64,000 nt of DNA. Origin: Enchytraeus crypticus (Eukaryota; Annelida; Clitellata; Enchytraeida; Enchytraeidae). The stretch spans positions 746,001 through 810,000 of the forward strand of contig CAJHZI010000647.1 of the NCBI GenBank assembly GCA_905160935.1. The letters are read 5' to 3'. Position numbers and translations under genes: made by a program. The notes under the pieces are model-generated. The model saw only the letters and a list, made by a program, of their open reading frames with translations, made no database searches and had not been told where the DNA came from. Positions within the stretch are counted from its first letter, which is position 1, and every line of letters begins with the position of its first letter. Positions 37,850 to 48,890 of the stretch are shown piece after piece.

Positions 37850-38012
37850 AACCTCCTTTCTTCAATTCCCTTTACTTTGGACAGATTTTCTGAATTCTCG
37901 AATTTGCACCGTTTTGGACCTCATTTTTGCTCGTCGGCTTGATTTTGTCTCAATAGTACTCGATGTTGTCATTGATGACTGTAGCACTCTAATTGTTGTT
38001 ATTATTATTAAA
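37850..38012 (+). mobile_element. L2/CR1-like LINE, 3'-end copy
   Basis: Near-full match to the 3' UTR of the 1230-1925 element, starting CTAAACCTCCTTTC and ending with TTGTTGTTATTATTATT. No coding part remains. Confidence 0.75.
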
Positions 38013-38405
38013 AATCAATCCATTGCGTATAGATCAAGAGCCTCTCCACTTAACCTAACATAATTATACTGGTTAAGGAGGTCACAAAGACCAGTATTTA
38101 ATTCGACTTTTTCTCAAGCTCTGTTGGTTTTTCGTTCCAGACTCCGCACTACGCGTCGCCACTCAAGCACCGCTAGAGCCATATAGGATTATCCTAGTAA
38201 ACCGCTCTACCTGTGAACTTTGGTATTTTTGCTTCGTCGCGTGATGAGAAGAAATGGCCTTTTGACAGCAATGGTCCCAGGGGTCCATCACTCGGGGCTT
38301 AATCTACCCCCACCCCCACTCCCCCCTCTCTACAAATAGCGCCAGTCATTTTCAGCTTTTATCCTCCGGCGGCGCTCCAGTCTGGTTTAAAGAAACACCT
38401 ATAGG

Positions 38406-38449
<44 letters not shown>

Positions 38450-38453
<4 letters not shown>

Positions 38454-38599
38454 GACTTCGCCACTGGCTGAAGCCAGTGGAGAAATCGATAAGATATTCG
38501 ACCGCGGATCAGTAGGTGCGGGGTTCAAATCCTGTGCTCGCCCGTCACTGACATCGCTTTCGAGTGAGGAAACTGATGTTAACCTTAGCTTTAGCTTAG

Positions 38600-38600
<1 letters not shown>
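38450..38600 (+). mobile_element. SINE-A copy inside an (AT)n tract
   Basis: Complete family copy (CACTGGCTGAAGCCAGTGGA to CTGATGTTAACCTTAGCTTT) with (TA)n immediately on both sides (about 38410-38450 and 38600-38638), so it most likely inserted into a dinucleotide repeat. Confidence 0.85.
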
Positions 38601-38637
<37 letters not shown>

Positions 38638-38640
<3 letters not shown>

Positions 38641-38950
38641 CATCAACATCATCATTATCATCTCCTCTTGAATCCCAGTTCAACCAGCAACTAGGGTCGG
38701 GGGATACAAATAGACCTTCTCTGTTACACACGATATCATCATTCAATCCCCTAAATTTCCATTCGTTTAAATTTTTGTAGCAATTTATGTAGTTTACCAA
38801 CCGAATACTTTTTCTGACGTTGGTTTGGATCTTAGTGCTTTAGTCGTATTCCACCTTCTATGACAAGTACAGGCACCGGTTGGTCTATTCTTCAAAAATA
38901 CCCGGACACAACACGGGGAGCTAGGACACAACACGGGGAACCCAGACAAA
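38638..38950 (-). mobile_element. SINE-D, full-length copy
   Basis: On + from the tail: CATCATTATCATCTCCTCTT, GAATCCCAGTTCAACC, TTTTTGTAGCAATTTATG, CTGACGTTGGTTTGGATCTT and CACCGGTTGGTCTATTCTTC, head CCCGGACACAACACGGGGA, the last partly triplicated to 38960. Confidence 0.75.
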
Positions 38951-38994
38951 ACACGGGAAACATTTAGTCCACAAGTTTTCCTGAATTCGACACA

Positions 38995-39060
38995 TTCCTA
39001 GTCTATATTGGTTCATAGTCTATATTGGTTTATAGTCTATATTGGTTCATAGTCTGTACT
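38995..39060 (+). repeat. Short tandem array, 18-bp unit
   Basis: Four units of TAGTCTATATTGGTTCA with minor changes, just beyond the end of a SINE-D copy. Confidence 0.75.
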
Positions 39061-39702
39061 CATTACTACTGCCTATATTGGTGACTTAGCTACAATTGAC
39101 AACAAGGCAATCTACATTAAAATTAATTATTGGACCGTGACTAACCGTACGTGTAATTACATGTACATGTCGCAACGCTTAAATAATTAATTTAAGCCAA
39201 ATTACTTTATACAAAGCAATTAGGGCGTCGATCGGTAGTGTATTTACATATCTATTTTCTGAATTTGTAGCTTTCTTTGCAGTGTTGCTTTGTTTTTAAA
39301 TAGTCTATTCTCGTATTATTATATTAGGCCTATTTGTATATTATGATGTGTATATTATTTATATGGTAGGCTATCGTGGTGTAGTGAATTCAGGATTAAT
39401 TCTGACATTACAAGTAAAGAATGCAGCCTTACATGTAGGCTCAATAAAATATTGCAGTATGAGAATGAAGGCAAATAGCTATCAATTTGTTCTTTATGTA
39501 CTACAAATCTGTTGAAATAAACAATACGGTTACTTATTAAGCGTCTTTGAGCTTTAAACTATTTAGTTCTTCAAACATGGCGATTGTATGTTTCCTATCA
39601 TTCAAATTGATTAATGATATGAATTGCACGGAACTTTACTTTTTGTGTTACCACAAATGAACTAATTGAGTTTTGGAGTCGCAACCTAGACTCTACTGCA
39701 GT

Positions 39703-39704
<2 letters not shown>

Positions 39705-39757
<53 letters not shown>

Positions 39758-39759
39758 TA

Positions 39760-39795
<36 letters not shown>

Positions 39796-39902
39796 TATAA
39801 TATATAATATATATTTATAAAATCATATATATATATATATATATATATATGATTATATTAGAAATCATATATATATATATATATACTGTATAAATGTACA
39901 TG

Positions 39903-39952
<50 letters not shown>
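39705..39952. repeat. Complex (AT)n tract
   Basis: Several (AT)n blocks separated by ATGATTATATTAGAAATCAT and similar imperfect palindromes. Shortly before the D/N-rich exon region. Confidence 0.9.
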
Positions 39953-40646
39953 TAAAGCTAATTATTATCATATGCTTCCGTATCCCAGAAGACCCTGTCA
40001 CAGACGGGGGGGGGGAGGTGAAATATATTACACTGTAATAGAAGGTTAAGGTTAACAATGTTTTAGTAATTAGACTTCAAACAGTAAAGTAAAGCAATTG
40101 ATTTAGATAATCTTACAGCAATGAGTTAGAAGAGCGCCGGCTACTGCCGCTTTTACTTCGCCGGCTACAACCGCTCTGCCGGTCAGCGATGATCTTGTCT
40201 ACTGATATCTCTGGAACAGAGGTGGAAGGATCAAAACGAGTTAGATTGGGAAGAAGAATGAAGGGGGGGGGGGGGAGGAGAGAGGAAACAAAGTAGCCGT
40301 GGAGTGAGGGATGCTGGAACAATTCAGGATGCGTAGGCGTATGACTGGCCGTGACATTGGAGTGGAGAGAGAGAGCGAGAGAGAGTGTGTGTCTGTGTAT
40401 GCGTGTGAACAGAACGAGAGGAGAGAAAGAGAGAACGAGAGTTAGATGAAGAAAGAACAAGAGAGATTATATTTACATATACAATATAGAAGCGCCAGTG
40501 GCACAGCGCTGTATATAATCGTCATCGTTGGTTGACTGAAGAGGTATCATTTTGTCTACATTAACTATTATTCACTTTCACTGACTGCTTGATCAAAAAA
40601 ATTCGCAATTAGATTTGTTTCAATCTCTCTTTGGTTTTTTTGGCAG

Positions 40647-41459
40647 GTTGAACATAGCGCTAGAGATCAGTTCAGTTTGTCATTCAGCGATGTCAGAAGT
40701 TTGTCAGAAGTGCTTCAGGAAGAAACAATTGATGACAACAGACGCCATTATGATCTCAAACTAAATCAAATCATTCATCATCTTAATCTAAATCTAAATC
40801 AAACCGTTGATCGACTTGATCTCAATTTTGATCACAGTAATCATAATCAGAACACCGCCAAATATGATCTCAACTTGAATTCGATACATTTCTATCAATG
40901 TGATCATCGTAAGGACAATCGCAGGAAGTTTATTCTAAACAAAACTGCTATGACTGATTATGATTCTTGCCAGCAGATTATTACTGTTAACGAATATGAG
41001 TTGAATCGCAGTGCTGATAGATTTAGTAGTGCTAAAGAAGGTATGCCTAATTATGATGAGAATCATGATCGTGATAGATTTAGTAATGTTGAAGGAGATA
41101 ATTATGATGAGAATCATGATCGTGATAGAGCTAGTCAGGTTAATGAAGACAATTACGACGTGAATCAGGATGCTGATAGAATTAGTGATGCCAATCTGGA
41201 TGAGTTTGATTTTGATCATGCTTTTGATAGGGTTAGTCATATTTATCAATATATTAAGTTGAGTCATAATTCCGATGAAATTGATAATGGGAATCAAGAC
41301 GATGATGATTTGAATCATAATTCCGATAAAATTAGTTATAACAAACAATACGTTATTGATCGAAACGATCTTGGTAGAAGTTTTAAGCAAAATTCCGTTA
41401 TCTGTAGATACAGGTATAAGCACAAAGTCGTATCTGTCTATGTCGGAACCCCAAAGTAA
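40647..41459 (+). CDS. Terminal exon encoding a D/N-rich protein with 17-residue repeats
   Basis: A textbook acceptor (pyrimidine tract, then TTTTTTGGCAG ending at 40646) opens an uninterrupted phase-0 frame of 270 codons to TAA at 41457-41459. AATAAA follows at 41480-41485, so this is probably a last exon. There is no ATG near its 5' end; the first in-frame Met is about 100 residues in, so it must be spliced to an upstream exon. The product is rich in Asp, Asn, Arg and Ser. From about residue 110 it carries at least five 17-residue units of the pattern [YF]D.N.D.DR.S, two of them nearly identical in DNA (41050-41150). No known domain was recognised. In order and phase it could follow the hydrophobic exon at 30186-30295 and be the cytoplasmic tail of the EGF ligand, or it could belong to an orphan gene. 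Confidence 0.6.
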   Translation, partial: VEHSARDQFSLSFSDVRSLSEVLQEETIDDNRRHYDLKLNQIIHHLNLNLNQTVDRLDLNFDHSNHNQNTAKYDLNLNSIHFYQCDHRKDNRRKFILNKTAMTDYDSCQQIITVNEYELNRSADRFSSAKEGMPNYDENHDRDRFSNVEGDNYDENHDRDRASQVNEDNYDVNQDADRISDANLDEFDFDHAFDRVSHIYQYIKLSHNSDEIDNGNQDDDDLNHNSDKISYNKQYVIDRNDLGRSFKQNSVICRYRYKHKVVSVYVGTPK

Positions 41460-41479
41460 CATCAGACGAGGTATTATCA

Positions 41480-41485
41480 AATAAA
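41480..41485 (+). promoter_or_regulatory. Poly(A) signal AATAAA
   Basis: Canonical AATAAA 20 bases after the stop codon of the D/N-rich exon, in the same orientation. It supports reading 40647-41459 as a terminal exon with a very short 3' UTR. The hexamer is common by chance in A+T-rich DNA, so its position is the only argument. Confidence 0.45.
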
Positions 41486-41489
41486 GCAG

Positions 41490-43160
41490 AACTGGATTCA
41501 TCGTATTTAGTTCATCGCAGAAAAGATTGAAATTGAGAGATTCTCAACATGTAACTGTTGAGAGCTCAGAAATTATTGATTGAAAAGAAGCGTGTGATTT
41601 CTGTGCAGACGCTTCGGCCAAAGTCTTCGCGATAAAATATCCGACTGGAAGGTTATCAGTAGAGTATTTTGAGTAAACAAATGTTTTAAAATCTGTATGA
41701 CTAATGTGCATCGCTGATCCACTGTGTCTTTCATATTCCCATTTGGTTAATCTTACCCTATTTAATCGTGCTAAGTTAGTGCAAAACTTGTATAGTATGT
41801 AAATCTGAACATACTTTGTGATATATTGATAACATAGAAAATATACATTAATATTTTATAAACGTTGCCCTACTTTAAAAAGGACAGTAAAATTAGAAAA
41901 TAAATTGGTCACATAACATTTATTGCATTCGTTCACGCAATGCGATATTTATTACATGTAAATATATTATAAGCACAAATACGCCTGCAACAATTATTAA
42001 GTCCAGTAATTGTTTATCATAAAATTAAATAGACAGACTAATTTGTTTTAATAATTTGCACTTTCAGGCTATTAATTTCCTACATTTCCAGTCACATGAC
42101 CGGCCTAAGGTGCATATTCTTGCTCACAGATTGCTTTCGTGTTCATAGAAGAGCGGTAATTCTATTAAATATACAAATTGGCAGCATCATATATCGGTCA
42201 TGAACTAAAATAAATTCATTAAAGTAGTCTAGTTTTGGACAGAGCGACTTAGGTTCTTGCGGTGAATACAATAGCCTTTCTTCTCCCCTGCCTTTAAAAT
42301 CATCTTGAACTAGTTAAATGTCGAAGTTAAACGCTAAAAGTTTAATCACTTTATTAGTTACTAACTGAAAATTATCCATGCAGTTTGAATAAGTTGGAAA
42401 TTTGTTTAAGCTTTAAAAAGACTAAGAATTGTAGAATTTTTAATTATTTATTTTCTAACCATTCTTTTGCTCTAATTACTATGACTATTAATTAAACTAC
42501 AGTATAGCCATTTTTACGAACCAAAGTCAGAAAGGGCATTCAGTTGATGAGCGCCTAGGCTTCAGAAATTGCTACAAAAATTTAAACGAATGAATGGAAA
42601 AGTCTCAAATAGAGGATTGACTGGTGATGTGATGTAGGACAGAGAGGATTTGAGACAGTCTATTCGTATCCCGACCCTAGTTGAACTGGGATTCAAGGGA
42701 AGATGATGATGATGATGATGACAGCCATTATTACTAATAATTGTCAATTAATCATAACGAACAATTGTTAATTCATTGATATTATCTATGATGTTGCTGA
42801 TTTCTGGACTGTTTTTCTGTATACTTGGCAAGCACTGCTGATTAGCAGACAGCCTGGAGCTATATCCTGCAGTAAATAAGGTGGTTTATAACTCCACGCT
42901 TCCGAGTTTAGTTCCAGCTGATATCAGCGGTGGTCCGAATTCTTCAAGATTGTAGAAAATGTCCATCGAATTTCTATATAAATTATTCTAAGATCTCTTT
43001 TGATGAATCTTTATTGATCTAATTTCTCTTTGATTTAATTACTCAAACCTATAGAGACTATGTAAACTCGGGCACTATTAATTTATCCCTGACCTTGTAA
43101 AATATGAAATATAGCAGTAATTATAATATTATAACAACTAACAGTAGTTGTTATAATAGT
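41490..43160. other. Intergenic after the D/N-rich exon
   Basis: Only the SINE-D copy at 42517-42721 is recognised. Confidence 0.4.
42517..42721 (+). mobile_element. SINE-D copy
   Basis: CCAAAGTCAGAAAGGGCATT, GATGAGCGCCTAGGCTTCAG, AGAGGATTTGAGACAGTCTA, AACTGGGATTCAAGGG and tail (ATG)6. Confidence 0.75.
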
Positions 43161-43164
43161 TGTT

Positions 43165-43300
43165 ACGGCGGGAGTAGCGCACTTGGTTTAGTTGCGCGTC
43201 AATTATCGAAGTTAAGCTGCATCGACCTCGGTTAGTACTTTGTGGGTGACCACCCTGGAAGACCGAGTGTTGGTAAAAGCTAAGGAAGGAAAAAATCCCA
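43165..43300 (+). pseudogene. 5S rRNA-like sequence (pseudogene or SINE3-type head)
   Basis: GAAGTTAAGCTGCATCGACC, TCGGTTAGTACTTTGTGGGT, GACCACCCTGGAAGACC and GAGTGTTGGTAAAAGC follow the 3' two-thirds of metazoan 5S rRNA (GAAGCTAAGC...GGTTAGTACTTGGATGGGAGACC...GGGTGCTGT). The 5' part is much less similar and the T-rich terminator is absent, so it is not a working 5S gene. Confidence 0.65.
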
Positions 43301-44077
43301 GGGTGATGGAAGGTAATTCTTAAATCCGCGCCGGCTGCAATTGATGTGCCATCAAAAGGCAACGATTACTAATAACCAAGGAGAGGAAGGAGGAAATGGG
43401 TCTAAAAATAAGCATCTGTGCTTTCTGACCCAGTGTGCCGTTATGTTATGTTATTGTAAATGGACGCTTTGTGACAATATAATTAGATTTCTGAAGGAAA
43501 TAAACAGGAAAAAGAAAAAGCTTTATTTCACTGGGTTAACGCGTTACACAATTTCACAAGCCGAATTATACAAAATTCTATCCTACCATAAAACACTAGT
43601 AAATTAAGAAAATACTGACATAAAGCTGCACCCATATACCCTATTATATAATTGTCACTTCAATATTAGCAGTACAGAAGAGAATTTTGGTGTCGAACAA
43701 TTTACAATTAGGCCTATATAACAAGCATACATATCTTTTTAGGCCTAGATATTATAACACGCACAGCATGTCACATATTGAGCTTAAATATACACTATAA
43801 GTTCATTAAAAGGAACCGATTTTTAAACTTTGGAATAGAGGTCAATTCAAATGGACATAGTACAATAGCTGACTTAAAAATTTACCCTTGAAATTTCTGG
43901 TATAAACATAAATATAATTCTTTCATAGACACTTAATTCCCATGCAAAGGAACACAGTAATCCCAATAGTAAAGGTTTAACATCAATTACTCATGAATTC
44001 TAACTTGATGTTAAGACTTCAGACATTTCTACAGCCTTACAAAAACTTCCATTTAGCATGCCGTTTATACCTATTCG

Positions 44078-44158
44078 AGACTACGCAGTCTCGAACCTGC
44101 GACCTCTGATTCAAAAGGCGAGCTCTCTATCACTTCACCACGAGGCGCTCCCACTCCT
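44078..44158 (-). pseudogene. tRNA-like sequence
   Basis: On -: an A-box-like TGGTGAAGTGATAGAGAGC, an anticodon-arm-like CGCCTTTTGAATCAGAGG and a perfect T arm (CGCAG GTTCGAGA CTGCG). The acceptor strands do not pair convincingly, so it is more likely a SINE head or tRNA pseudogene than a functional tRNA. Confidence 0.5.
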
Positions 44159-44404
44159 ACAGCATATAATAGCCGAATAATCTAAATTTTAAATTTGAGA
44201 TGCAACGTTTTAAATTTGAGATGCAAACATTTTAATACGTTTATTCAACCCGAACAAACGCTCCATTTAATTGACTACCAATAATGAGATTCATTAAGTT
44301 CAAGCTTCGAAAGTACAGCAAAAATACATGCAGTAGGCCTACCTAATTTAATAGTAGAATTAAAGATATTAGAGTGGCTCCGTCAGCTCACTCGTAGCAA
44401 ATTT

Positions 44405-44485
44405 AACACACATTTATTGTTGACGGGACGTCCCTGACATCATCCTTGGATGAGGATATGGAAATTAAGTCCTATGTTACTATAT
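44405..44485 (+). mobile_element. L2-like LINE 3'-end fragment
   Basis: Contains GGGACGTCCCTGACATCATC and TGGATGAGGA, the same 3'-terminal sequence as the L2-like element at 31440, with a decayed ending and A/T-rich tail. Confidence 0.6.
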
Positions 44486-45277
44486 TTTAATTATTCATTT
44501 ATTACACATATTTTATAAAACTTACAAATATCTAGAAAGCGATAAAATATATAATTATTCTTAATGATAATAATTATTATTATTATTTCCAGAATTAGCT
44601 AATAATTCAAGTAAATAATTTTACCTCAAGATAAAGACTTGTTTATAAACAAAGTGCAATGATTCAAGTCCATAGGTATAGAGCTATAACTACACTGACT
44701 AGCAATTAAATACTACACATTGATTGCTCTATTATAATCTACTCACAGATAAATGTTCGCAACACAACTATGGTGCCTTAAAACATCTATGGCAGGAGTC
44801 TACAACACTACAAAGCACAGAAATATATTTTTGATAAATTAAAGAATAGCGGCACAATTCAACGAGCATAATATCTAAGAATAACTGTACAAAGTCTCCA
44901 CTTTAACTCGAATAAATACTAAATAATTAAACTACTAATATCAAATAAAATCGGTTGATTAAACAGATAACAAAAGAGATTAACTGATGCAGTATTACAG
45001 ATCATTACAGGAGATTCTACAAAATACAATAAGATGATAAGTCTTATATAAGCACATCAATCTATCACACGAGTTAGAGCAAAAAGTAATACTGTCATTT
45101 TTATCAAGATATGCTTTAAATTCCAGTGTTGTCCACTGCAGAATAGACCAACAGCAAACTGCACTGGGAGTTTGAAAATGCCTTGAACCAGATATTTGAT
45201 ACAACACAAAAGCGAATAAGAAAAACGGAGTCAGATAAGAGTGTGTGTAGGAGAGATAAAAGTTCAATCTATACCAT

Positions 45278-45560
45278 CAACTTCATCATCGTCATCTTCC
45301 CTTTAATCCCAGTTTAACAAGGGTCGGAATATCAATAAACCTCCACTCCTCTAACCTATACCATATAATCAGTCAATACCATACAATCTCTTCTATTCGT
45401 TTTATAAAAATTTGTAGCAATTTCTGGTGTCTAGGCGCTCACCAACCGAATGCCCTTTCTGACGTTGGTTTGGATCTTAAAGTGCTTTAGCCGCCTTCTA
45501 CGACACGTGTAGGCACCGGCTGGTCTATGCTTCAAACAGCCCGGACACAACATGGGGAAT
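45278..45560 (-). mobile_element. SINE-D, full-length copy
   Basis: On +: CATCAACTTCATCATCGTCA, TCTTCCCTTTAATCCCAG, GCTCACCAACCGAATGCCCT, CTGACGTTGGTTTGGATCTT, ACACGTGTAGGCACCGGC and CCGGACACAACATGGGG. Confidence 0.75.
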
Positions 45561-46439
45561 TTCAATCTATACCAACTGTAAAAATGAGGGTTTAAAGTAG
45601 GGCTATAATACTTATGCATATATCGATATCGCTATGATTAAATCTACAGATAATGAATTAACAAATATCAAAGAACATCAATAAGAAAGTCCGTAGTAAG
45701 TGTACAGCTAATTCTATGCTAAGCTACGTCTACAGTTTTCAAGAACAACAGCATTAACAACTTCTTTTCACCTGCCGAACTTCTTCAGACACTTCTCACA
45801 TGTTCCCATCAATTCCATCGACTTTTCCATCTGCAATATAGCAGCGTATCAACAATATGTAAATAACATACAGACATAGTGTACTGATAGTTAGATTGCT
45901 TAAGATTTATCCATTGGAATATAAATATATTTAAAACAATGATCATAGTCAGAAATCGAGTAATGTTCAGTCTCTCGTATCGTTGAAAAGAAAGAGAACC
46001 ACACAAAAGTGCTAAATCACCGTGAGAATGTACAGTCTCCATTTAAATCCAACGCTGAGAATATGCAATAGAAAAATTATAACAAATGCAATTTTTCAAA
46101 CATTCCCAGCCAATTCAGCAGTATTAACACTTCAATTAAATAATTAATAATTAATAATAATAGTCAGTATTAACAATTAATGTCATTACAGTCATGCTGA
46201 TCATCGATCGATAGATTAGGCAAATAGATTTAAGACATGAATCAATAGTTGATATTACCAGTATTTTTATTTACTGCACCAAACCGCACACATACCACGG
46301 TTATTTGTTTCAAGCAGCCACACTTGTTCCTCTGCTGTTCATTTTAGTGACAATGCAACACCTCCAGATGTCGTTATCTGCCACACGCAGCATTGTCGCT
46401 CATGGAACAACAGAGGAAAATGAAGAAGAGGATAAAATC

Positions 46440-46445
46440 TTTATT
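46440..46445 (-). promoter_or_regulatory. Possible poly(A) signal of the testican-like gene
   Basis: TTTATT on + is AATAAA on -, about 420 bases past the stop and beyond the RTE fragment (46536-46850). If it is used, the mRNA carries antisense RTE sequence in its 3' UTR. Chance occurrence is likely in this A+T-rich DNA. Confidence 0.25.
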
Positions 46446-46535
46446 TTATTATACTAATTATATTATTATCACTGTTATAATACAAATGGATTAGCTAATG
46501 TTACATAATGTTACATTAGCTAATGGATTTCATAA

Positions 46536-46850
46536 TGTTACAAATGAGGAAGTTCTGGAGAGAGTTGGTAGAGATAGACAGTTGATAAATGCATTAAGAA
46601 ATAGGAAGTAGAGTTGGCTAGGACACATTCTACGGCGGCAAATCTACTAAAAGAGGTCATAGACGGTAGAATGGAAGGAAACAGAAGCAGAGGCAGGCCG
46701 AGATTAGGAATGTTAGATGATTTAGCGCTCCACTCACACGTCGACATGAAGAGCAAAAAGCGGAAGACACAGAAGAGTGGAGAAGGCGTTATATACCATG
46801 GACCTGCCAGTAGGCAGAGCACTAAGAGAGAGATAATACAAACAGTAGTA
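46536..46850 (+). mobile_element. RTE-like LINE 3' end in the 3' UTR of the testican-like gene
   Basis: Reads NEEVLERVGRDRQLINALRN, a stop in place of a Lys codon (AGG AAG TAG), then VIDGRMEGNRSRGRPRLGML. It ends CATGGACCTGCCAGTAGGCA, GAGCACTAAGAGAGAGA. Antisense to the host gene, starting about 20 bases past the host stop codon. Confidence 0.8.
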
Positions 46851-46863
46851 GTAGTCTGATCAG

Positions 46864-47009
46864 CTACCATTTACAGTTAGGCGACCCGACGACTCTGGTT
46901 CCGCTGCGTTCATTGCCCATCCGATCAGTGCACCAGCACTCACCACTCACACTGGAGCACTGCACGCTGCTGTAGTAGCCATCTCTGTCACAAGCCGGCA
47001 CGTACGCAC
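46864..47009 (-). CDS. Testican-like secreted protein, last coding exon with the Tg1 core
   Basis: From acceptor CGTATTGTAG the exon reads, in phase 1, GAYVPACDRDGYYSSVQC, then ECWCTDRMGNERSGTR and SPNCKW, with TAG at 46864-46866. This is an unmistakable thyroglobulin type-1 domain: YVPxCDxDGYY, VQC, CWC and the final NC give cysteines 2-6, and cysteine 1 is in the previous exon. Tg1 domains often inhibit cathepsin-type cysteine proteases and occur in testicans, SMOCs, nidogens and IGFBPs. The protein stops two residues after the last cysteine, so the acidic glycosaminoglycan-bearing tail of vertebrate testicans is absent. About 20 bases past the stop the 3' UTR runs into an antisense RTE LINE tail. 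Confidence 0.9.
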
Positions 47010-47089
47010 CTACAATACGATACAATACAATGTAATACAAAAATAAAGCTTTAAAGCTAAATTTAACGTCTGTTTCGATATCAACCGGG

Positions 47090-47225
47090 ATACGGCTGAA
47101 GCCAGTGGCGATGTCGGTAAGATATTCGACTGTGGATCAGTATATGCGGGTTCAAATCCTGGGCTTGCCCGTCACTGACATTGCTTTCGAATGAGGAAAC
47201 TGAAGTTAATATTAGCTTTTTTACT
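47090..47225 (+). mobile_element. SINE-A copy
   Basis: GGCTGAAGCCAGTGGCGATG, TCGGTAAGATATTCGACTGT, GGTTCAAATCC and TGAGGAAACTGAAGTTAATA. In the intron upstream (in transcription order) of the last testican-like exon, antisense to it. Confidence 0.8.
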
Positions 47226-47689
47226 GACAAAGGCAAGCGGACTGGTTTTGAACTGCTATTCAGGCAAGTGTGCTATCCATCTAGCAATCCAATTAATACA
47301 CATAATACAATACAATTAAATACAATATGATATAGTATATTACAATAAAATATAATACAATACAATATAGTATAATAAAATATAGTATACTATAATATAA
47401 TATACGTTGTAGTTTACTATAATATTAAACAAAACAATTTAATATAACATAATACAAAACAATTCCATAGAATGAAATATTATACTATAATATATAATAA
47501 ATATTTAAAAGATCAATGTTCTTGCATTCAGCAAGAATTTTTCCTACAACACATAGAGACACTTTATATTAACCCTGAACATAACACACCGCAGTATCGC
47601 AATATATAAGCATATGATTACACACAAAGCATAACACTTCTTTGAGAAAAAAATATAGATTTAAAATACTTAACAACGATGAAGATTTC

Positions 47690-47800
47690 AACATTATCAT
47701 CATAATCTTCCCTTGAATCCCAGTTTAACTAGGGTCCGGCTACGAAAATACAGTCTCAAATCCTCTCTGTCCTACATCATATCATCGGTCAATTGGCTAT
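47690..47800 (-). mobile_element. SINE-D 3' part
   Basis: On +: CATTATCATCATAATCTTCC, CTTGAATCCCAGTTTAAC and CTCAAATCCTCTCTGTCCTA. Confidence 0.7.
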
Positions 47801-48010
47801 TTGAAGATTTCAACATAATTTCATTAAAGGAAATTTCTCATGAAACACAGGTAAGACTGTTCCATTCAAGTCACAGCTATCAGGCGAATCTCTTGTAAAA
47901 CAAGCAAAGGGTTCACTAATCCGATGTAGCTATACTTATCTCCAACACCTACAGTCTATTGTGTGTGTATTAATGTGTTAGAATTAAATAGATTGATTGA
48001 TTGTGCTTAC

Positions 48011-48082
48011 CTGCCGGTAACATAGGAGCTCCTCCAATGAGGAGATGAGGAACAGCCTTCAAAGCCTCTAAGCATGGTGGTA
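48011..48082 (-). CDS. Testican-like secreted protein, first half of the thyroglobulin type-1 domain
   Basis: A 72-base exon (acceptor ATATGTGACAG, donor GGCAG|GTAAGC), phase 1 to phase 1. It completes the upstream codon as Leu and reads PPCLEALKAVPHLLIGGAPM and then LPA. The PPC...AL pattern is the normal start of a thyroglobulin type-1 repeat (first cysteine and helix), and the following exon supplies GAYVPAC. Splitting the Tg1 domain just before its AYVPxC core is a common intron position in this family. Confidence 0.75.
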
Positions 48083-48890
48083 CTGTCACATATACAATCA
48101 TTTAAGTAATCAATCAATTGCTAAATCAATCACTCTATAGTTTGCTTAATCTGATTATAGACTCAGCCCTGGAGTTTATCTTCTCGTATAATGTATGTTC
48201 GAATGAAACCTATCTGCGGTTGTTAGATTGTTTTTAAATAAACGTAAGTTTTATTTATTATATTTTAAGCTCAGTGGGAGGGTTAATCCATTTTAAATTT
48301 CATTTAAACGCACTCCCTTCGTGGTTAAGAATTTATCATTAGAATATCGTATAATGACTGTTATGAAACATTATCTTGGACTATTGGTATCTAGTTATTA
48401 TTCAACTTTCTATTTGCTTTTTGTTCCATGTATGTTTGTACGTTTTCTGCGGTATGTCAGATTTCAAGTAATAAACGAATATAATAATAATAATAATAAT
48501 TTACACAAGAGTAATTGGTACTTGTAAAAACTTAATGGTGTTAAATAAATAAAGATCATGTATCAAAGTAAAACTCGAAACACCCCAATGAATATCTACT
48601 CAACACCCATCAGAATGCCCTGCTATCTACTCAACACCCAACAGAATGCCCTGATAAGCCCCCAACAACCCATAACATACCCTATTAACTGCTCAAACCC
48701 ATAAAATACCCTGAAAACTGTCAACACCTCATAGCATGATCAGTTAATAACATCTTATCATTCCAATCTGACACAAGCTAAAACTCAAAAAGCTTAAATA
48801 ATTACTCTCTCTGAACAGAAAGAATGAGGTAAGGTTAGCACCCTTGAAACGATACAGTAGACTTCTAAAGAGATTAATTAAGATTCTTAC

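Noticed and set aside
40113..40460. Ser/Arg-rich frame on - upstream of the D/N-rich exon
   Set aside because: Driven by G-rich and GA-rich low-complexity DNA (G14 run, GAGAGA); no splice or family evidence.
40935..41501. 188-codon hydrophobic open frame on -
   Set aside because: It is the antisense of the D/N-rich exon: GAT/AAT codons read as ATC/ATT and give an Ile-rich artefact. The + frame has an acceptor and a poly(A) signal.
44078..44158. Functional tRNA gene on -
   Set aside because: A and B boxes and a T stem are present, but acceptor-stem pairing fails and a related non-tRNA body follows a similar head at 60208.
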